Assembly (NCBI GenBank): GCA_963792125.1
Contig: CAWBVA010000003.1
Coordinates: 98,749-162,748, forward strand
DNA from: Methanocella_A sp963792125
GTDB taxonomy: Archaea; Halobacteriota; Methanocellia; Methanocellales; Methanocellaceae
Direction of reading: 5' to 3'
Length of the DNA: 64,000 nucleotides
Shown: positions 9,233 to 18,690 of the stretch, one piece after another
Layout: each line of letters begins with the position of its first letter
Position numbering within the stretch: position 1 is the first letter of the stretch
Translations under genes and position numbers: made by a program
The notes under the pieces: model-generated
What the model was told of the DNA's origin: nothing
Databases searched by the model: none
The model's input: the letters and a program-made list of their open reading frames with translations, nothing else

Positions 9233-10111
9233 TTATGCGTTCTTTTCAATGGCCTTGATTGCCGTTAGCGTTATATCCAGGTCACGTTTAATCCGGTACT
9301 TACGCTCGAAGTAGGTGAGAATATTCCCCACGTCCCTGGCAAGCATTTCATCTGCGGTCTTCCCGCCGACATCCACGTACTGTGGCCAGTCGATGATAGT
9401 GATGCCATCGTCGCGGACCATCACATTGTACTCCGACAGGTCTGAGTGTATGATGCCCAGCCCGTAGGCCTTTTTAACCTGTTCGATGGTCAGGTCAAGG
9501 TACCATTCGGGCTCTATAAGGTTTGCCTTCGCCATCTCCACGCCGCCGGCCACGCTCATGACGACGGCGTTCCGGTTGTAGTCGATGGGCTCCGGGACGT
9601 TCACGGCAGGGAACAGCTTTTCCAGGGCGTCGTACTCCCGCTTCGCCGCCAGCATAGCCGCATACAGCCACGAAAAGTTCTCGATCTCGATGTCCACGAG
9701 GTGCTGGCGGGACCGTTTCACCTGCTTGAAGCTCGACCGGCCTTCGCGGTGGAACTTGATCGCACAGGGACGCAGCCCCATGGCCGCGATCACGACCGAC
9801 TCCTTGCCGACGCCGATCACTTCGCCCAGCGCGGTGATCGTCTCCTTCTTGACAAAGGCTTCGATGGCAAGGATGTCGTAGCCGTCGAACTTCAGACGGT
9901 AGCCGACATAAGACTGTATGTACCGTTCGATGATATTTTTGTCTACAAGCTCGTTCAGCCGGTACTCGACCGTTTTATGTCCGAGCCTGGTAAATGCTTC
10001 GATGTCCTCGACAGGTACCCACTCGTGGGACTTCATGCCTTCCTCGACGCCGCGCAGGATCTTTTTCTCTTCGGGCAGGAGGGAACGGTAAACAGTCGCG
10101 TGATCTATCAT
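9233..10111 (-). CDS. rio2: RIO2-type serine/threonine protein kinase
   Basis: This 292-residue protein is an atypical kinase or ATPase of the Rio2 family, linked to maturation of the small ribosomal subunit. An N-terminal winged helix covers residues 1-80. The kinase domain has the glycine loop GVGKES (100-105), an ATP-binding Lys in AIKFHREG (119), the catalytic HSDLSEYN (222-229) and the metal-binding IIDWPQ (239-244), which are Rio2 hallmarks. Length and order match archaeal Rio2. It starts at ATG 10111. The interrupted proC lies directly downstream in the same direction and a DUF5611-like gene upstream, so they may share a transcript. Confidence 0.92.
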   Translation of the reverse strand: MIDHATVYRSLLPEEKKILRGVEEGMKSHEWVPVEDIEAFTRLGHKTVEYRLNELVDKNIIERYIQSYVGYRLKFDGYDILAIEAFVKKETITALGEVIGVGKESVVIAAMGLRPCAIKFHREGRSSFKQVKRSRQHLVDIEIENFSWLYAAMLAAKREYDALEKLFPAVNVPEPIDYNRNAVVMSVAGGVEMAKANLIEPEWYLDLTIEQVKKAYGLGIIHSDLSEYNVMVRDDGITIIDWPQYVDVGGKTADEMLARDVGNILTYFERKYRIKRDLDITLTAIKAIEKNA

Positions 10112-10142
10112 TAAATCTCCAAAAACGTCTAAAAAGAAGAGT

Positions 10143-10480
10143 TTAAGCTTTTTCGTCCGCGCCCTGGACTTCCTTCTTCGCCTGCTTCAGGCGCTCTTTG
10201 GCGGTGAAGCCCGTGGCTTCCTCGAGGAAGTCCCTGAACTTCTTGTTCGTATCCAGGATGACGTTCGTATCCTTGACGGTGAGGTCGGACTGCGTCTCGA
10301 CGAACAGCTTCTTATTCTCGACCCAGGCCTTCAGCTCTTTCATGGCGCCGTAGTTGATCGTAAGCTTCCCGCCGTTATCCTGCGGGGCGACCTGGAAGAT
10401 TTCCTCCATGACGTTCTTTATTCTCTCGCCTTCAGGCTTGAAGCCGCGCTTGAACTTATATTCGCTGATGCTATCACCAT
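10143..10480 (-). CDS. Small conserved archaeal protein (DUF5611-like)
   Basis: The C-terminal 110 residues form a compact alpha/beta protein beginning EYKFKRGFKPEG, then NVMEEIFQVAP, ending in a Lys/Glu-rich helix. I recognise it tentatively as the archaeal DUF5611 family; its function is unknown. The open frame continues upstream to 10640, but that part is Pro/Gly/Trp-rich, spans intergenic sequence and is not believable coding. No ATG, GTG or TTG lies in frame just before EYKFKRG. An ATG at 10480 is one frame away, so a one-base error near 10472 is likely. It lies 31 bases upstream of rio2. Confidence 0.6.
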
Positions 10481-10650
10481 GGATATGTTTGTGTTTCGCA
10501 GGGTAAAAATGTTTCTCTGGCCAGACCCATAAAAGGCAAGCTGCTGTCGTCGTTTTTTTGCCCTGGCCGGGTGATGATGGGAGTTCAAAAAATAGGTAAC
10601 CGGACGACGTAGCCGGTTTATGCCCCATTCGCCCTGTCATCGAGAGATGA

Positions 10651-10920
10651 TTACTTTGCCTTGCGGGTAAAGTCCGCCAGGCTTTCGATGCCTGCAGACG
10701 ACTCGATCTCGACTCGCAAGCATCTCGTATACTTTTTGGTCGGCATCTTTCTCGAGCGTTCGCTTACCATGCCCTTCATCGCAGTGTCATCCTCGAATTC
10801 CGGGTAAATGGCCTCTTCCTCGAATTTCATGTGGTGTTCGTCTTCGTCTATAGCTTGCTTGATCAGGTTGCAGGACCTGCTGATCACGTCGAGATCCCCT
10901 TTCGGGCTGGTGCCTGCCAT
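10651..10920 (-). CDS. Hemerythrin-like small protein, possibly truncated or frameshifted
   Basis: This 89-residue predicted helical protein contains EDEHHMKFEEEAIYPEFED near residues 26-44, resembling the HHE signature H-x3-E-E-x-x-I-Y-P in which His and Glu bind a diiron centre. It is shorter than a full HHE domain of about 130 residues and lacks a clear first helix. Between 10690 and 10760 another frame reads LEKDADQKVYEMLAS, which looks more helical than the annotated one, so two compensating frameshifts are possible. The start is ATG 10920. It could be an oxygen or iron sensor fragment, but this is a weak call. Confidence 0.45.
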   Translation of the reverse strand: MAGTSPKGDLDVISRSCNLIKQAIDEDEHHMKFEEEAIYPEFEDDTAMKGMVSERSRKMPTKKYTRCLRVEIESSAGIESLADFTRKAK

Positions 10921-11032
10921 ATTGGCTGTATATTACTCTTTTGCAGCCCCATCGCCGTGGTCAGTTATGGCAAGCTTGTCCTTGTGACAGTATCTACAAA
11001 GTTTTATATTTTTCAGCCGCGTATTTTTCTTG

Positions 11033-11773
11033 ATGGCAGACAAAGCGGAGGAACCGTTCGTTCAGGTAATAGCCGAGAACATCGAGAGTAAAAACCCGAT
11101 CATTTTGGGCGGTTTTCCCGGCATGGGCCTCATCGGGAACATCGTCACGCAGTACTTCATCGACCAGATGGACATGCAGCCGCGCGGGCGGGTGGACTCG
11201 AGACTGTTCCCGCCGATTGCCATCCTCTACAATGGTCTTGTAAAGGGCCCGGTACGCATCTATGAGAGCGCCGCGAAGGGGCTCGTGGTCATCTTTTCGG
11301 ACATCCCGATAGACCCCATCATCAGTCGCGAGGTCGGCAGGGCGATCATCAGCTGGGCAAAGCCTATGAGCCCTAAAGAGGTCGTCTCAATTGCGGGGCT
11401 TGCCACGAACGGCGAGGAACACAAGGTGTACGGCGCGGCTACGACGCAGGCGGGGCTGGACAAGCTTAAGAACAGCGTGGAAATCTTCGAGATGGGCACC
11501 ATCACCGGCGTGCCCGGCGTAATGCTGAACGAGTGCATGAACAACGATATCGAGGCAGTCTGCATCCTTGGAGAGACCCGCGGTCCGACCCCTGATCCCA
11601 AAGCTGCCATCCAGGTCGTCGAGGCGCTGAACAAGATTTACGGGCTCGGGGTGTCTATCGAGCCGATGAAGGAGCAGGCCGAACAGATCGAGCAGATGCT
11701 CCACAAGCTCTCCGAGCAGATCGGCGAAGCAGAAGCCAAGCCTGGTAAAGAGACACAGGGAATGTACGGGTGA
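11033..11773 (+). CDS. PAC2-family protein (proteasome assembly chaperone-like)
   Basis: This 246-residue protein has the PAC2 family pattern: ILGGFPGMGLIGNI at the N-terminus, PPIAILYNG, VVIFSDIPI, then SIAGLAT, GVPGVMLNEC and LGETRGPTPDPKAA. Eukaryotic relatives help assemble the 20S proteasome alpha ring, and archaeal members are presumed to have a related role. The C-terminal 40 residues are a charged helix that may be a coiled coil. The start chosen is ATG 11033, preceded by a TATA-like TTTTATATTTT at about 11001-11011, so the message is probably nearly leaderless. DUF473 and GGCT genes follow within 5 bases each, forming an operon. Confidence 0.82.
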   Translation: MADKAEEPFVQVIAENIESKNPIILGGFPGMGLIGNIVTQYFIDQMDMQPRGRVDSRLFPPIAILYNGLVKGPVRIYESAAKGLVVIFSDIPIDPIISREVGRAIISWAKPMSPKEVVSIAGLATNGEEHKVYGAATTQAGLDKLKNSVEIFEMGTITGVPGVMLNECMNNDIEAVCILGETRGPTPDPKAAIQVVEALNKIYGLGVSIEPMKEQAEQIEQMLHKLSEQIGEAEAKPGKETQGMYG

Positions 11774-11777
11774 GACT

Positions 11778-12167
11778 ATGAAGCTTGCCACTTTGACCGG
11801 GCTGAGCAGAGAGTCCATCGAAGACCTGGTAAAGCACCACATAAGGACGTTCGAGATCCGCAGTGCCCATAACCTGATCATCTTTTCCACGATCAAGCTG
11901 ATGGACCAGATTTTCATCACTGACGCGGTGCCGCCGGACCTGGTACCCGGGCTGTGCGGCTACGTCGTCACCGTCCGCGGCATTGACATTCATATGAACC
12001 GCGTCAGCATTTCCACGCCGCTGAACCATGAAGAGCGGGAGATGATGAGCGCCCGGGTGCAGCTCTCGGTACACTCGATCGGAAAGGTGCGGGACGTCTA
12101 CCCGGTGGAGGCGTATAAGCCTATATATGTTGAGGCCATAGAGATCAAGCACTGCGACGCACGGTAG
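11778..12167 (+). CDS. Conserved methanogen protein, DUF473 family
   Basis: This 129-residue protein begins MKLATLTGLSRESIEDL and continues with HHIRTFEIRSAHNLI and an acidic/hydrophobic core. I recognise this as the DUF473 family found mainly in methanogens. No catalytic residues stand out and no function is known. It starts 4 bases after the PAC2 stop and ends 5 bases before the GGCT gene, so all three are very probably translated from one message. The context suggests a house-keeping role, perhaps linked to protein turnover, but this is inference only. Confidence 0.65.
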   Translation: MKLATLTGLSRESIEDLVKHHIRTFEIRSAHNLIIFSTIKLMDQIFITDAVPPDLVPGLCGYVVTVRGIDIHMNRVSISTPLNHEEREMMSARVQLSVHSIGKVRDVYPVEAYKPIYVEAIEIKHCDAR

Positions 12168-12172
12168 ATATC

Positions 12173-12508
12173 ATGCTTTATAATGTCTTTGCCTACGATA
12201 CATTGAGGGACCCGGACACCTTACATCGCCTGTTCCGCAAGGTACCGACCATGAAGCCCGCAAGGGTAAACGATTACCGCAAGTTCTACGACGAAGCCTC
12301 AGGCAACCAGATGGCCGTCCACGAGAAAGGGTCATTCATCGAAGGCTCGCTTCTGCAGGGCGTGGGAAACCGCGACCTCAGCGCGCTGGACAACTACGAG
12401 GGCGTGCATAAAGGTCTCTACAAGCGCATCACGGTGCAGGTGCTTATCCAGGGCTCCCGGACACCTGTGGAAGCGCAGATGTACGTTAAGGGCGGCGACA
12501 TTCTGTAA
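12173..12508 (+). CDS. Gamma-glutamylcyclotransferase-like (AIG2/GGCT fold) protein
   Basis: This 111-residue protein has the GGCT pattern: YNVFAYDTLRDP at the start, an internal GSLLQGV, and LDNYEGVHKGLYKRITVQV, where the Asp-x-x-Glu region (LDNYEG) holds the usual catalytic Glu. Family members cleave gamma-glutamyl compounds to 5-oxoproline or act on gamma-glutamylamines. The first motif has YDTLRDP in place of the typical YGSLRxG, so the exact substrate is uncertain. It is the last gene of the PAC2-DUF473-GGCT operon. A stretch with TATA-like elements for the archaellin gene follows. Confidence 0.75.
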   Translation: MLYNVFAYDTLRDPDTLHRLFRKVPTMKPARVNDYRKFYDEASGNQMAVHEKGSFIEGSLLQGVGNRDLSALDNYEGVHKGLYKRITVQVLIQGSRTPVEAQMYVKGGDIL

Positions 12509-12663
12509 ACTGGAAGACCTGAGAAGGACAAAAACGGTTTAAAGCCAGGCCGGATTCCGGTCGTAATACCAGGGTATTTGCATACTGGTATTTACCTGAT
12601 AATAACACCAAATATATCTATTTGTAGCAGAATAAACTGGTTAATAACAGACTGGTATATTTT

Positions 12664-13197
12664 ATGTTCGATAATGATCGTGCGATGACCGGGCTTGAAT
12701 CGGCCGTCGTGCTCATTGCGTTCGTCGTCGTCGCAGCCGTATTCGCCTACGTCGTGCTCGGCTCCGGATTTTTCACCTCGCAGAAGAGCAAGGAAGTCAT
12801 CTACGGGGCGATCGATCAGGTAACTTCGTCGATGCAGACGGGCGGGTCCGCGTCGAGCGGCATCCAGTCGGAGGTTTCGGCACAGGGAAATCACCTGGTC
12901 ACAATCAGCATTTCGCTGAAGCTGCCGCCGTATTCCTCGCCCGTGGACTTGAGCCGGACAAGCGTGCGTCTCATCACCAATCAATCGATCAATAACAGTG
13001 TTTTCTTCCCGGAGCAGGGCCAGACGGTCATCTGGGTAAGCAGCAACGAAAACCCGCCGGACATGCTCCTTGAAACCGGCGAGCTCGTGGAACTCCGTTT
13101 AACGGACCTCGACATACCTCCGGCCACACGTTGCACCATCGAAGTATTGCCGCCGCAGGGCATGCACCAGTCGATTTCCCTGACCACGCCGTCGTAG
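12664..13197 (+). CDS. Archaellin (archaeal flagellin), FlaB family
   Basis: This 177-residue protein has a short charged leader ending in DRAMTG, then the hydrophobic assembly helix LESAVVLIAFVVVAAVFAYVV (about residues 11-31). This is the class III signal cut by FlaK/PibD after the Gly and typical of archaellins. GSGFFTSQKSKE follows, as in known FlaB proteins, then a beta-rich outer domain. It would be a filament subunit of the archaellum. No other fla/arl genes, chemotaxis genes or second archaellin are near, so this copy is isolated. TATA-like AAATATATC lies about 55 bases before the ATG. It is shorter than many archaellins. Confidence 0.88.
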   Translation: MFDNDRAMTGLESAVVLIAFVVVAAVFAYVVLGSGFFTSQKSKEVIYGAIDQVTSSMQTGGSASSGIQSEVSAQGNHLVTISISLKLPPYSSPVDLSRTSVRLITNQSINNSVFFPEQGQTVIWVSSNENPPDMLLETGELVELRLTDLDIPPATRCTIEVLPPQGMHQSISLTTPS

Positions 13198-13277
13198 TAC
13201 GATGCGGTCGTGGCGAATTTGTGGTATATCCTTTGTGCCCTCCGTGCCCTTAGTGCCATTAGTGTCCAATGCAGAGA

Positions 13278-13285
13278 TTTTATAT
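13278..13285 (+). promoter_or_regulatory. TATA box of tRNA-Arg
   Basis: TTTATATA lies 33-40 bases upstream of the first base of tRNA-Arg(TCT), consistent with an archaeal promoter and a short 5' leader removed by RNase P. Confidence 0.55.
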
Positions 13286-13317
13286 ACGTGTACGCCCATT
13301 TTAGTTCTCGCGAGGCT

Positions 13318-13392
13318 GGGCTCGTGGCTTAGTCTGGACATAGCACCGGCCTTCTAAGCCGGGGGTCGTGGGTTCGAATCCCACCGGGCCCG
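13318..13392 (+). tRNA. tRNA-Arg (anticodon TCT)
   Basis: This 75-base tRNA folds into a full cloverleaf. The acceptor stem GGGCTCG pairs with CGGGCCC with one G-T pair. The D arm contains AGTCTGGACAT, the anticodon stem is CCGGC/GCCGG around CTTCTAA (anticodon TCT), and the T arm GTGGG/CCCAC encloses TTCGAAT. The discriminator base is G at 13392. CCA is not encoded. It decodes AGA. It lies 52 bases upstream of tRNA-Trp, so the two may be transcribed together. Confidence 0.95.
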
Positions 13393-13444
13393 CTAAAAAC
13401 GATTGAAAACATTTAAGAAGTATAAAAGCGATTAGACTTTCGCA

Positions 13445-13664
13445 GGGGTTGTGGCCAAGCCAGGTATGGCGACGGGCTCCAGCGGTGGCAGGGTCTGCAA
13501 TAAGGCCCTCCAGAAATATGATGAGCAACGGGTCACCTGAAGCCTCCCGACGGGGCGGCTTATGAGGAGCCGTTGGAGCACTGATTTCAGTGCTCTCCGG
13601 TGTCACATCCGGACAATCGATCGGAGAGACCCGTCGATCAGGAGTTCAAATCTCTTCAACCCCA
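13445..13664 (+). tRNA. tRNA-Trp (anticodon CCA) with a 146-base intron
   Basis: The 5' exon is 13445-13482 and the 3' exon 13629-13664. The acceptor stem GGGGTTG pairs with CAACCCC (discriminator A, 13664), and the anticodon stem ACGGG (13472-13476) with CCCGT (13630-13634). The loop reads CT-CCA-G-A, with anticodon CCA at 13479-13481. The T arm AGGAG/CTCTT encloses TTCAAAT. The intron (13483-13628) sits between positions 37 and 38, the canonical site cut by the splicing endonuclease at a bulge-helix-bulge. A T-rich run (TTATTTTTAATCTTTTT) follows and probably ends transcription. The intron doubles as a guide RNA (separate entry). Confidence 0.92.
13483..13628 (+). ncRNA. tRNA-Trp intron: box C/D 2'-O-methylation guide RNA
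   Basis: The intron contains C box ATGATGA (13518-13524), D' box CTGA (13537-13540), a C'-like box ATGAGGA (13562-13568) and D box CTGA (13581-13584). The guide before D' (13528-13534, ACGGGTC) is antisense to 13628-13634. By the D+5 rule it targets C at 13630, tRNA position 39. The guide before D (13574-13579, TGGAGC) is antisense to 13476-13481 and targets C34, the first anticodon base. Euryarchaeal tRNA-Trp introns (for example Haloferax) are known to guide methylation of positions 34 and 39. The boxes and pairings are seen directly; activity is inferred. Confidence 0.88.
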
Positions 13665-13879
13665 CGTTATTTTTAATCTTTTTCCACACTATTAGTTGAA
13701 ACCATCATAACAATTTGGGCATTATCATCTGATCACTTGCTCTTTATTAGTAATAAGCTATAAATATAAATATATTTTAATAATAAGCGCATACATAAAT
13801 AGTTGTTATTAGCCAGTCCAATACAGGTCGGTCAATAGATAACTGGTCGATCGCCAATGAAGGTACCGGAAGTAAAACC

Positions 13880-15941
13880 ATGTCTGTCAAAGCACAATTG
13901 GTCGTCGTTCTGTTTGTTTTTTGCGGGATATTTTCATGTGCCGCCTGGGCGGGGGATGGTAAGCCTATCGATGCTGCGAATGTTTCGCAAGCCTTCAATC
14001 CCGGTACGGGCGCTGCCGGCATAAACTATACGCTCGATAACGATGGCAGTGCCATGATTGCCCTTCAGATTGTTGACCAGGCTGGCAGGGCGGTACGAAT
14101 AATAGACGGCGGCATACAGGGATCCGGCAGGCACAGTATCCTGTGGAATGGCACGGACAACCTTGGCCGCCCGGTACCCGATGGCCGGTATAATGCGACT
14201 GTCTACGATATCGACGGGGTCATCGATACGTCATGGTTCCTGCTTACTCGTCCGTCAGACGCCATTTTTGAAAAGTCAGGGCTTAGATACTACCCTGCAG
14301 GTCCGGCTGTCGATGCGGCCGGGAACATATACGTCACGGACAGCAGGCACGACCGGGTATGGAAGTATGACCGTTTCGGTAATCTCCTGACAGGCTGGGG
14401 ATCGACCGGGAGCAGGCGACGGACAGTTCATGAGCCCCTCCGGGATCGCCATCGACAGCCATGGCTACGTCTATGTTGTTGACACCCTCAATGACCGCAT
14501 ACAAAAGTTCAGCGATAACGGCAGCTATATCACGCAGTGGGGCAGCAGCGGGACGGACAGAGGGCAGTTCAGCTGCCCGTCGGGGATTGCCATAGACGGA
14601 CAGGATCGGGTGTATGTCTCCGATAGTCGGAACAACCGCATAGAAACTTTTGACGATAACGGTACTTTCGTCAGCGCGTGGGGCTCATATGGCCAGGGCA
14701 GCGGACAGCTCAATGGCCCGAACGGCATCGCTGTCGACCGGGCAGGCATCGTTTACGTGGCAGACACTTACAATAATCGCATCGAACTGTTCGACTCTTC
14801 CGGCGGCTTCGTCGGCGAGCGCTACGATTACGGGGGACAGGCACTGAACCTCCCGGAAGGCGTTGCTGTCGCTGGCGATGGCCGGCTGCTGGTGGACGAC
14901 AGCCGCAACACCAGGGTCCTCGAAATTAACTCCGACGGCGCGGTCATCCATAGTAACGAGGTCCCTGATCTTGTGAGTGGTTCGAAGGACATAGCCAATG
15001 GCGACATATTCGCGACGGACGACGGCTACCTGGCGCGATTGAAGACTCCGGGCACCGATAACGCCCGATACATATTACTGCCGGTAAACTGCGACGTTGT
15101 CGCTCGATCACAGATGATCGTAGACCGTACGCAGCCTGCGATAAGAATTTTTGCGCCAATCGACGGTGCCCATTACGACATGAACTGCGATCTGACTGTG
15201 CTATGGTACGCCAGTGACGGCGGATCAGGCATCAGATCGGCAACAGGCGTGCTGCCATCAGGGACGGATATCGATACGTCAGATCCTGGTGAATACGAGT
15301 TTTCCGTGAAGGCAGTGGATAATGCCGGCAACGAGCGGGAGCAAATCTGTCGGTACGAAATCGATGGCAGAAAAGCTGTCGCTCAGCCAGTTACGGCACC
15401 AACTGTCACACCGTCACCAACAGTCAGTCCCGCACCAACTGTCACACCGTCACCAACTGTCAGTCCGGCACCAACGGGTAGCCCGACGCCAAAGCCAACC
15501 CCGAAACCTAAGGTAACGCCGACGCCGGTACCCACGCAGTCACCGGACATAAACCCCCAGCGGCCAATTGGTGCCACAGTGGACCTGCTCAAAGACGGAG
15601 GCAGCACTGCCACGTCCGTCAGCGCAGAACTGGCCACCAGCAACAGCGAGATCAATACCGGGCTGATGTATCGCCCGTCACTGCCACAGGGCCAGGGCAT
15701 GCTGTTCGTCTTCAGCAGCGACCAGGGCCATACGTTCACCATGGCCAATATGAATTTCCCGATAGACATCATCTTCATCAGGAGCGACATGACCATCATT
15801 AACATCGCTGCCAACGCACGGCCGGGCAGTACCGGGATATCGTCCGGTGGCGCTTGCAAGTATGTGCTGGAAGTGAACGGCGGTCTCTGCGGGTCAGCGG
15901 GGATACATGCAGGCAATACGGTCAGGATTAACTGGCAATGA
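13880..15941 (+). CDS. Secreted FlgD-Ig / NHL-repeat / Ig / DUF192 protein, one frameshift
   Basis: The domain order is: signal peptide (residues 1-24), a FlgD-type Ig-like domain (YTLDNDGSAMIAL to GRYNATVYD), five to six NHL repeats (AVDAAGNIYVTDSRHDRV, GIAIDSHGYVYVVDTLNDRI and so on) forming a beta propeller, and a bacterial-Ig-like domain (RIFAPIDG to VKAVDNAGN). A Thr/Pro/Ser linker follows, then a C-terminal DUF192 domain (GLMYRPSLPQGQGMLFVF). The frame shifts at about 14411; removing one G from GGG gives a continuous STGAGDGQFMSPSG. The protein would sit outside the cell. NHL propellers bind proteins or ligands, and DUF192 has no settled function. The ATG at 13880 follows AGGTACCGGAAG. 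Confidence 0.8.
15396..15467 (+). repeat. Two tandem 36-base repeats coding the Thr/Pro linker
   Basis: Two adjacent 36-base copies (15396-15431 and 15432-15467) starting GCACCAACTGTCACACC differ by two bases; a third partial copy follows. They encode the repeating APTVTPSPTVSP linker between the Ig-like and DUF192 domains and probably vary in number by slippage. Confidence 0.85.
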
Positions 15942-16048
15942 ACAGAAAAAATAAAAAAAGGGCACGAACGGCAGTATACGCCATGACCTTCGTGTCATCT
16001 ACGGACATAGCGGCCAGGGCATCGGCGGTGCCCGGGGCCACAGGCGCC

Positions 16049-18436
16049 TTATACCGGTTTCTTAAAGCCGTCCAGTGTAGACACGTCCTGCCTGGACGTA
16101 ATCTTTCGCTTCTGTATTACGTAGCTGGCGATCATGACGACGATGCCGAAAACGGCTCCCGGCACGTTCGGGAAGATCAGTCCCAGTGCTGCGATAAACA
16201 TGATGATCCGCTCGATCTTGCCCATGTGCGTCAGCCAGTAACCCGATCACGGAAGCGTGCAGGGCCAGTATGCCGATGAACATCGTACTGATATCAAAGG
16301 CGGCTCCGCCGAGCGACATCGGGCTGGCCCAGTTGATGCCCAGCAGCAGGATGGACGGCGAATAGACGAACGCGAACGGCACCATCAGCTTGTTGAGCGA
16401 GATCTTGAACGCTTCGACGCCTGTCCAGAACTGGTTGGACTTCGCAATGCCTGACGCGGCATAGGCAGCTAACGCTACCGGCGGCGTGACGTCTGCTAAC
16501 ACCCCGTAATAGAGCACGAACATATGTATCGGCAGTAGCGCGATGGCACCGACCAGCATGCCTTCGTAGGGCAGGTGCATCTGTGCCAGCGCAGGCACCG
16601 CCATGGTGACAAGCACGATATACGTAGCGGTCGTCGGCAATCCCATGCCCAGGATCAGGCATGCGATCATGGTGAACAACAGCGCGACAAATACCGGGAG
16701 GCCGGGGCCGATGAACGGGACGGTCAGTAACAGCTGGATTATCGGTGACCGAGGAGACCATCATCGCGATCTTCAGCCCCAGGCCCGTCAGCGTCGCTAT
16801 ACCCGAGATGATGCCTGCGGTAGCACAGGCAAGGGCAACGCCGGACGAGCCTTTCGTGCCTTCTTCGAGGGACAGCCGGAAGCTTGCCAAGGTCCATGCC
16901 TTCGATCTTATACCCTTTGAAGCATGTCAAGCCATGACGAGAGCGTCGCGACGAGCGAATACGCGCATGTATCACGAGCGGAACGATGAATATCCCGTAC
17001 AAAAGAACGCCATCGTCGGGGAAATGCGATCGCAATCATGATAAAGTGTTCTTCGAGTAACCTCGGATTTGCGACAGCAACTGCCACGATCAGAGCATAG
17101 CAACAGGGAACTGCCATATGCCGGAAGTCCATGGCATATACAGAAGCGCTATCGACAGCGTGCAATGACGGAGGTTACATACCTGCTTCCCGGATCAGCT
17201 TTACGATATCCGGCACATAGCTTAGCGCTATGATAGCTATAATGCTGAAAACGCCCGCATACGGAATGGATAACTTTGGCGATCAGGATGAGATATAGCA
17301 GCAGGAATACCGAGATGCTCAGGTAGCCATTTTTCGATGACCAGCTTTTTCCAGTCCGGCAGCTCCGACTTCGGAACCGACTTAAGCCCGACCCTGCCCG
17401 CCTCGAGATGCGCCATGATCCATACGCCCGTAAAGAAGGCGATGGCCGGGATGATCGCGGAAATGATGATCTGGTCATACGAGATGCCGAGGAACTCGAC
17501 CATGATAAAGGCTGCGGCGCCCATCACAGGTGGCATGATCTGGCCGCCGGTGGACGAGCCGCTTCGACGCCCCCGGCGAACTCCTTCCGGTAGCCGGCTT
17601 TCTTCATCAGCGGTATGGTGAAGGACCCGACGGTGACCGCGTTGGCGATAGAGCTGCCGGAGATCATGCCGAAGAACCCCGATGCCAGCACAGAGGTCTT
17701 GGCCGGTCCGCCTTTTCTCCATCCGGTCAGGCCATAGGCAAGGTTGATGAAAAATTCGCCCGCGCCGGAGTATTTCAGGAACGCGCCGAAGAGGATGAAC
17801 ACGATGACATAACATGGCCGACACGTATAGCGGCATGCCGAAGATGCCCTGGTCTGGTGTACCATAGCTGGGAGATGATCCGCTCGATCGAGTAGCCGCG
17901 GTTGGCTCAGTATGCCCGGCATGTACGCGCCGAAGTAGGCATATACTATGAACAGGCTCGCGATGATGCTTAATGCAATCCCCACGGTCCTCCGGGTGGC
18001 TTCGAGTACCAGCAGGATGCCCAGGCCGCCTATGAGCAGGTCAAATCGGGTCTCTGCGCCGGAACGCAAGACAATCTCCGGGTAGAAGTAGACCCAGTAA
18101 AAGCACATACCAGGGCGCTAGGCCGGCGAGAAACAGGTCATAGATCGGGATTTTATCCATGCCCTTCTTCCCGGACAGTGTCTTTGACCAGATCGGGTAC
18201 ATGAAGAAGATGGGCGTCATCATGAACAGCAGGTGCATGGAAAGATGATAGCTGGTAGTTGGGCATGTAGATCGACGCATAGAGATGATATAGCGAGCTG
18301 ATGATCGCTATCAGCGATACGATTAGTAAGCCCCCATCTTGGTCAGGCTGCGTATGTTCGAATATTTAACCTCAAGCTCATCGAGTTGAGCCTGATCAAG
18401 CTTAATTTTCCCATTCTCATCCGTCGTTACTGCCAC
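16049..18436 (-). pseudogene. TRAP transporter permease, 4TM/12TM fusion (TAXI type), many frameshifts
   Basis: Read leftward from GTG 18436 (GGAG 8 bases upstream), pieces in alternating frames spell one fused TRAP permease. In order these are the N-terminal charged segment with KLDQAQLDELEVKYSN, LLFMMTPIFFMYPIWSK, FFGMISGSSIANAVTVGSFT, IPLMKKAGYRKEFAGGVEAA, GGQIMPPVMGAAAFIMVEF, GMGLPTTATYIVLVTMAVPA and a C-terminus ending LDGFKKPV at 16049. These match the DctQ-DctM fusion that couples a Na+ or H+ gradient to uptake of a ligand delivered by a TAXI protein. At least six frame changes occur in 2.4 kb, more than in any other gene here. Either local sequence quality is poor or the operon is decaying. 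Confidence 0.8.
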
Positions 18437-18690
18437 CGCTGCTATCTCCTTTTTTATTATGTCATGCCCTGGCATAGCATTGTTATAAACCAGCACATTG
18501 ATGTATACAGAGTAAAGACAATAAATTAGAAAGCAACCGATAGAATATAAAACTTTTGTAAATAAGGACTAAACGCTAAATATAGGCCATTATCCTATTG
18601 AAAAGCATAATGGCCGGTGTATTACGCTCAATCAGAGAAATAAAGGCTTTCCATCCGGTACTGATGGAATATATCGGATATTTTTCCCCA

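Noticed and set aside
13301..13606. 101-residue minus-strand frame over the tRNA genes
   Set aside because: It overlaps two tRNAs and the intron guide, so it cannot be a real gene.
15396..15467. Tandem repeats as a possible CRISPR array
   Set aside because: The copies are directly adjacent without spacers and encode a Thr/Pro linker.
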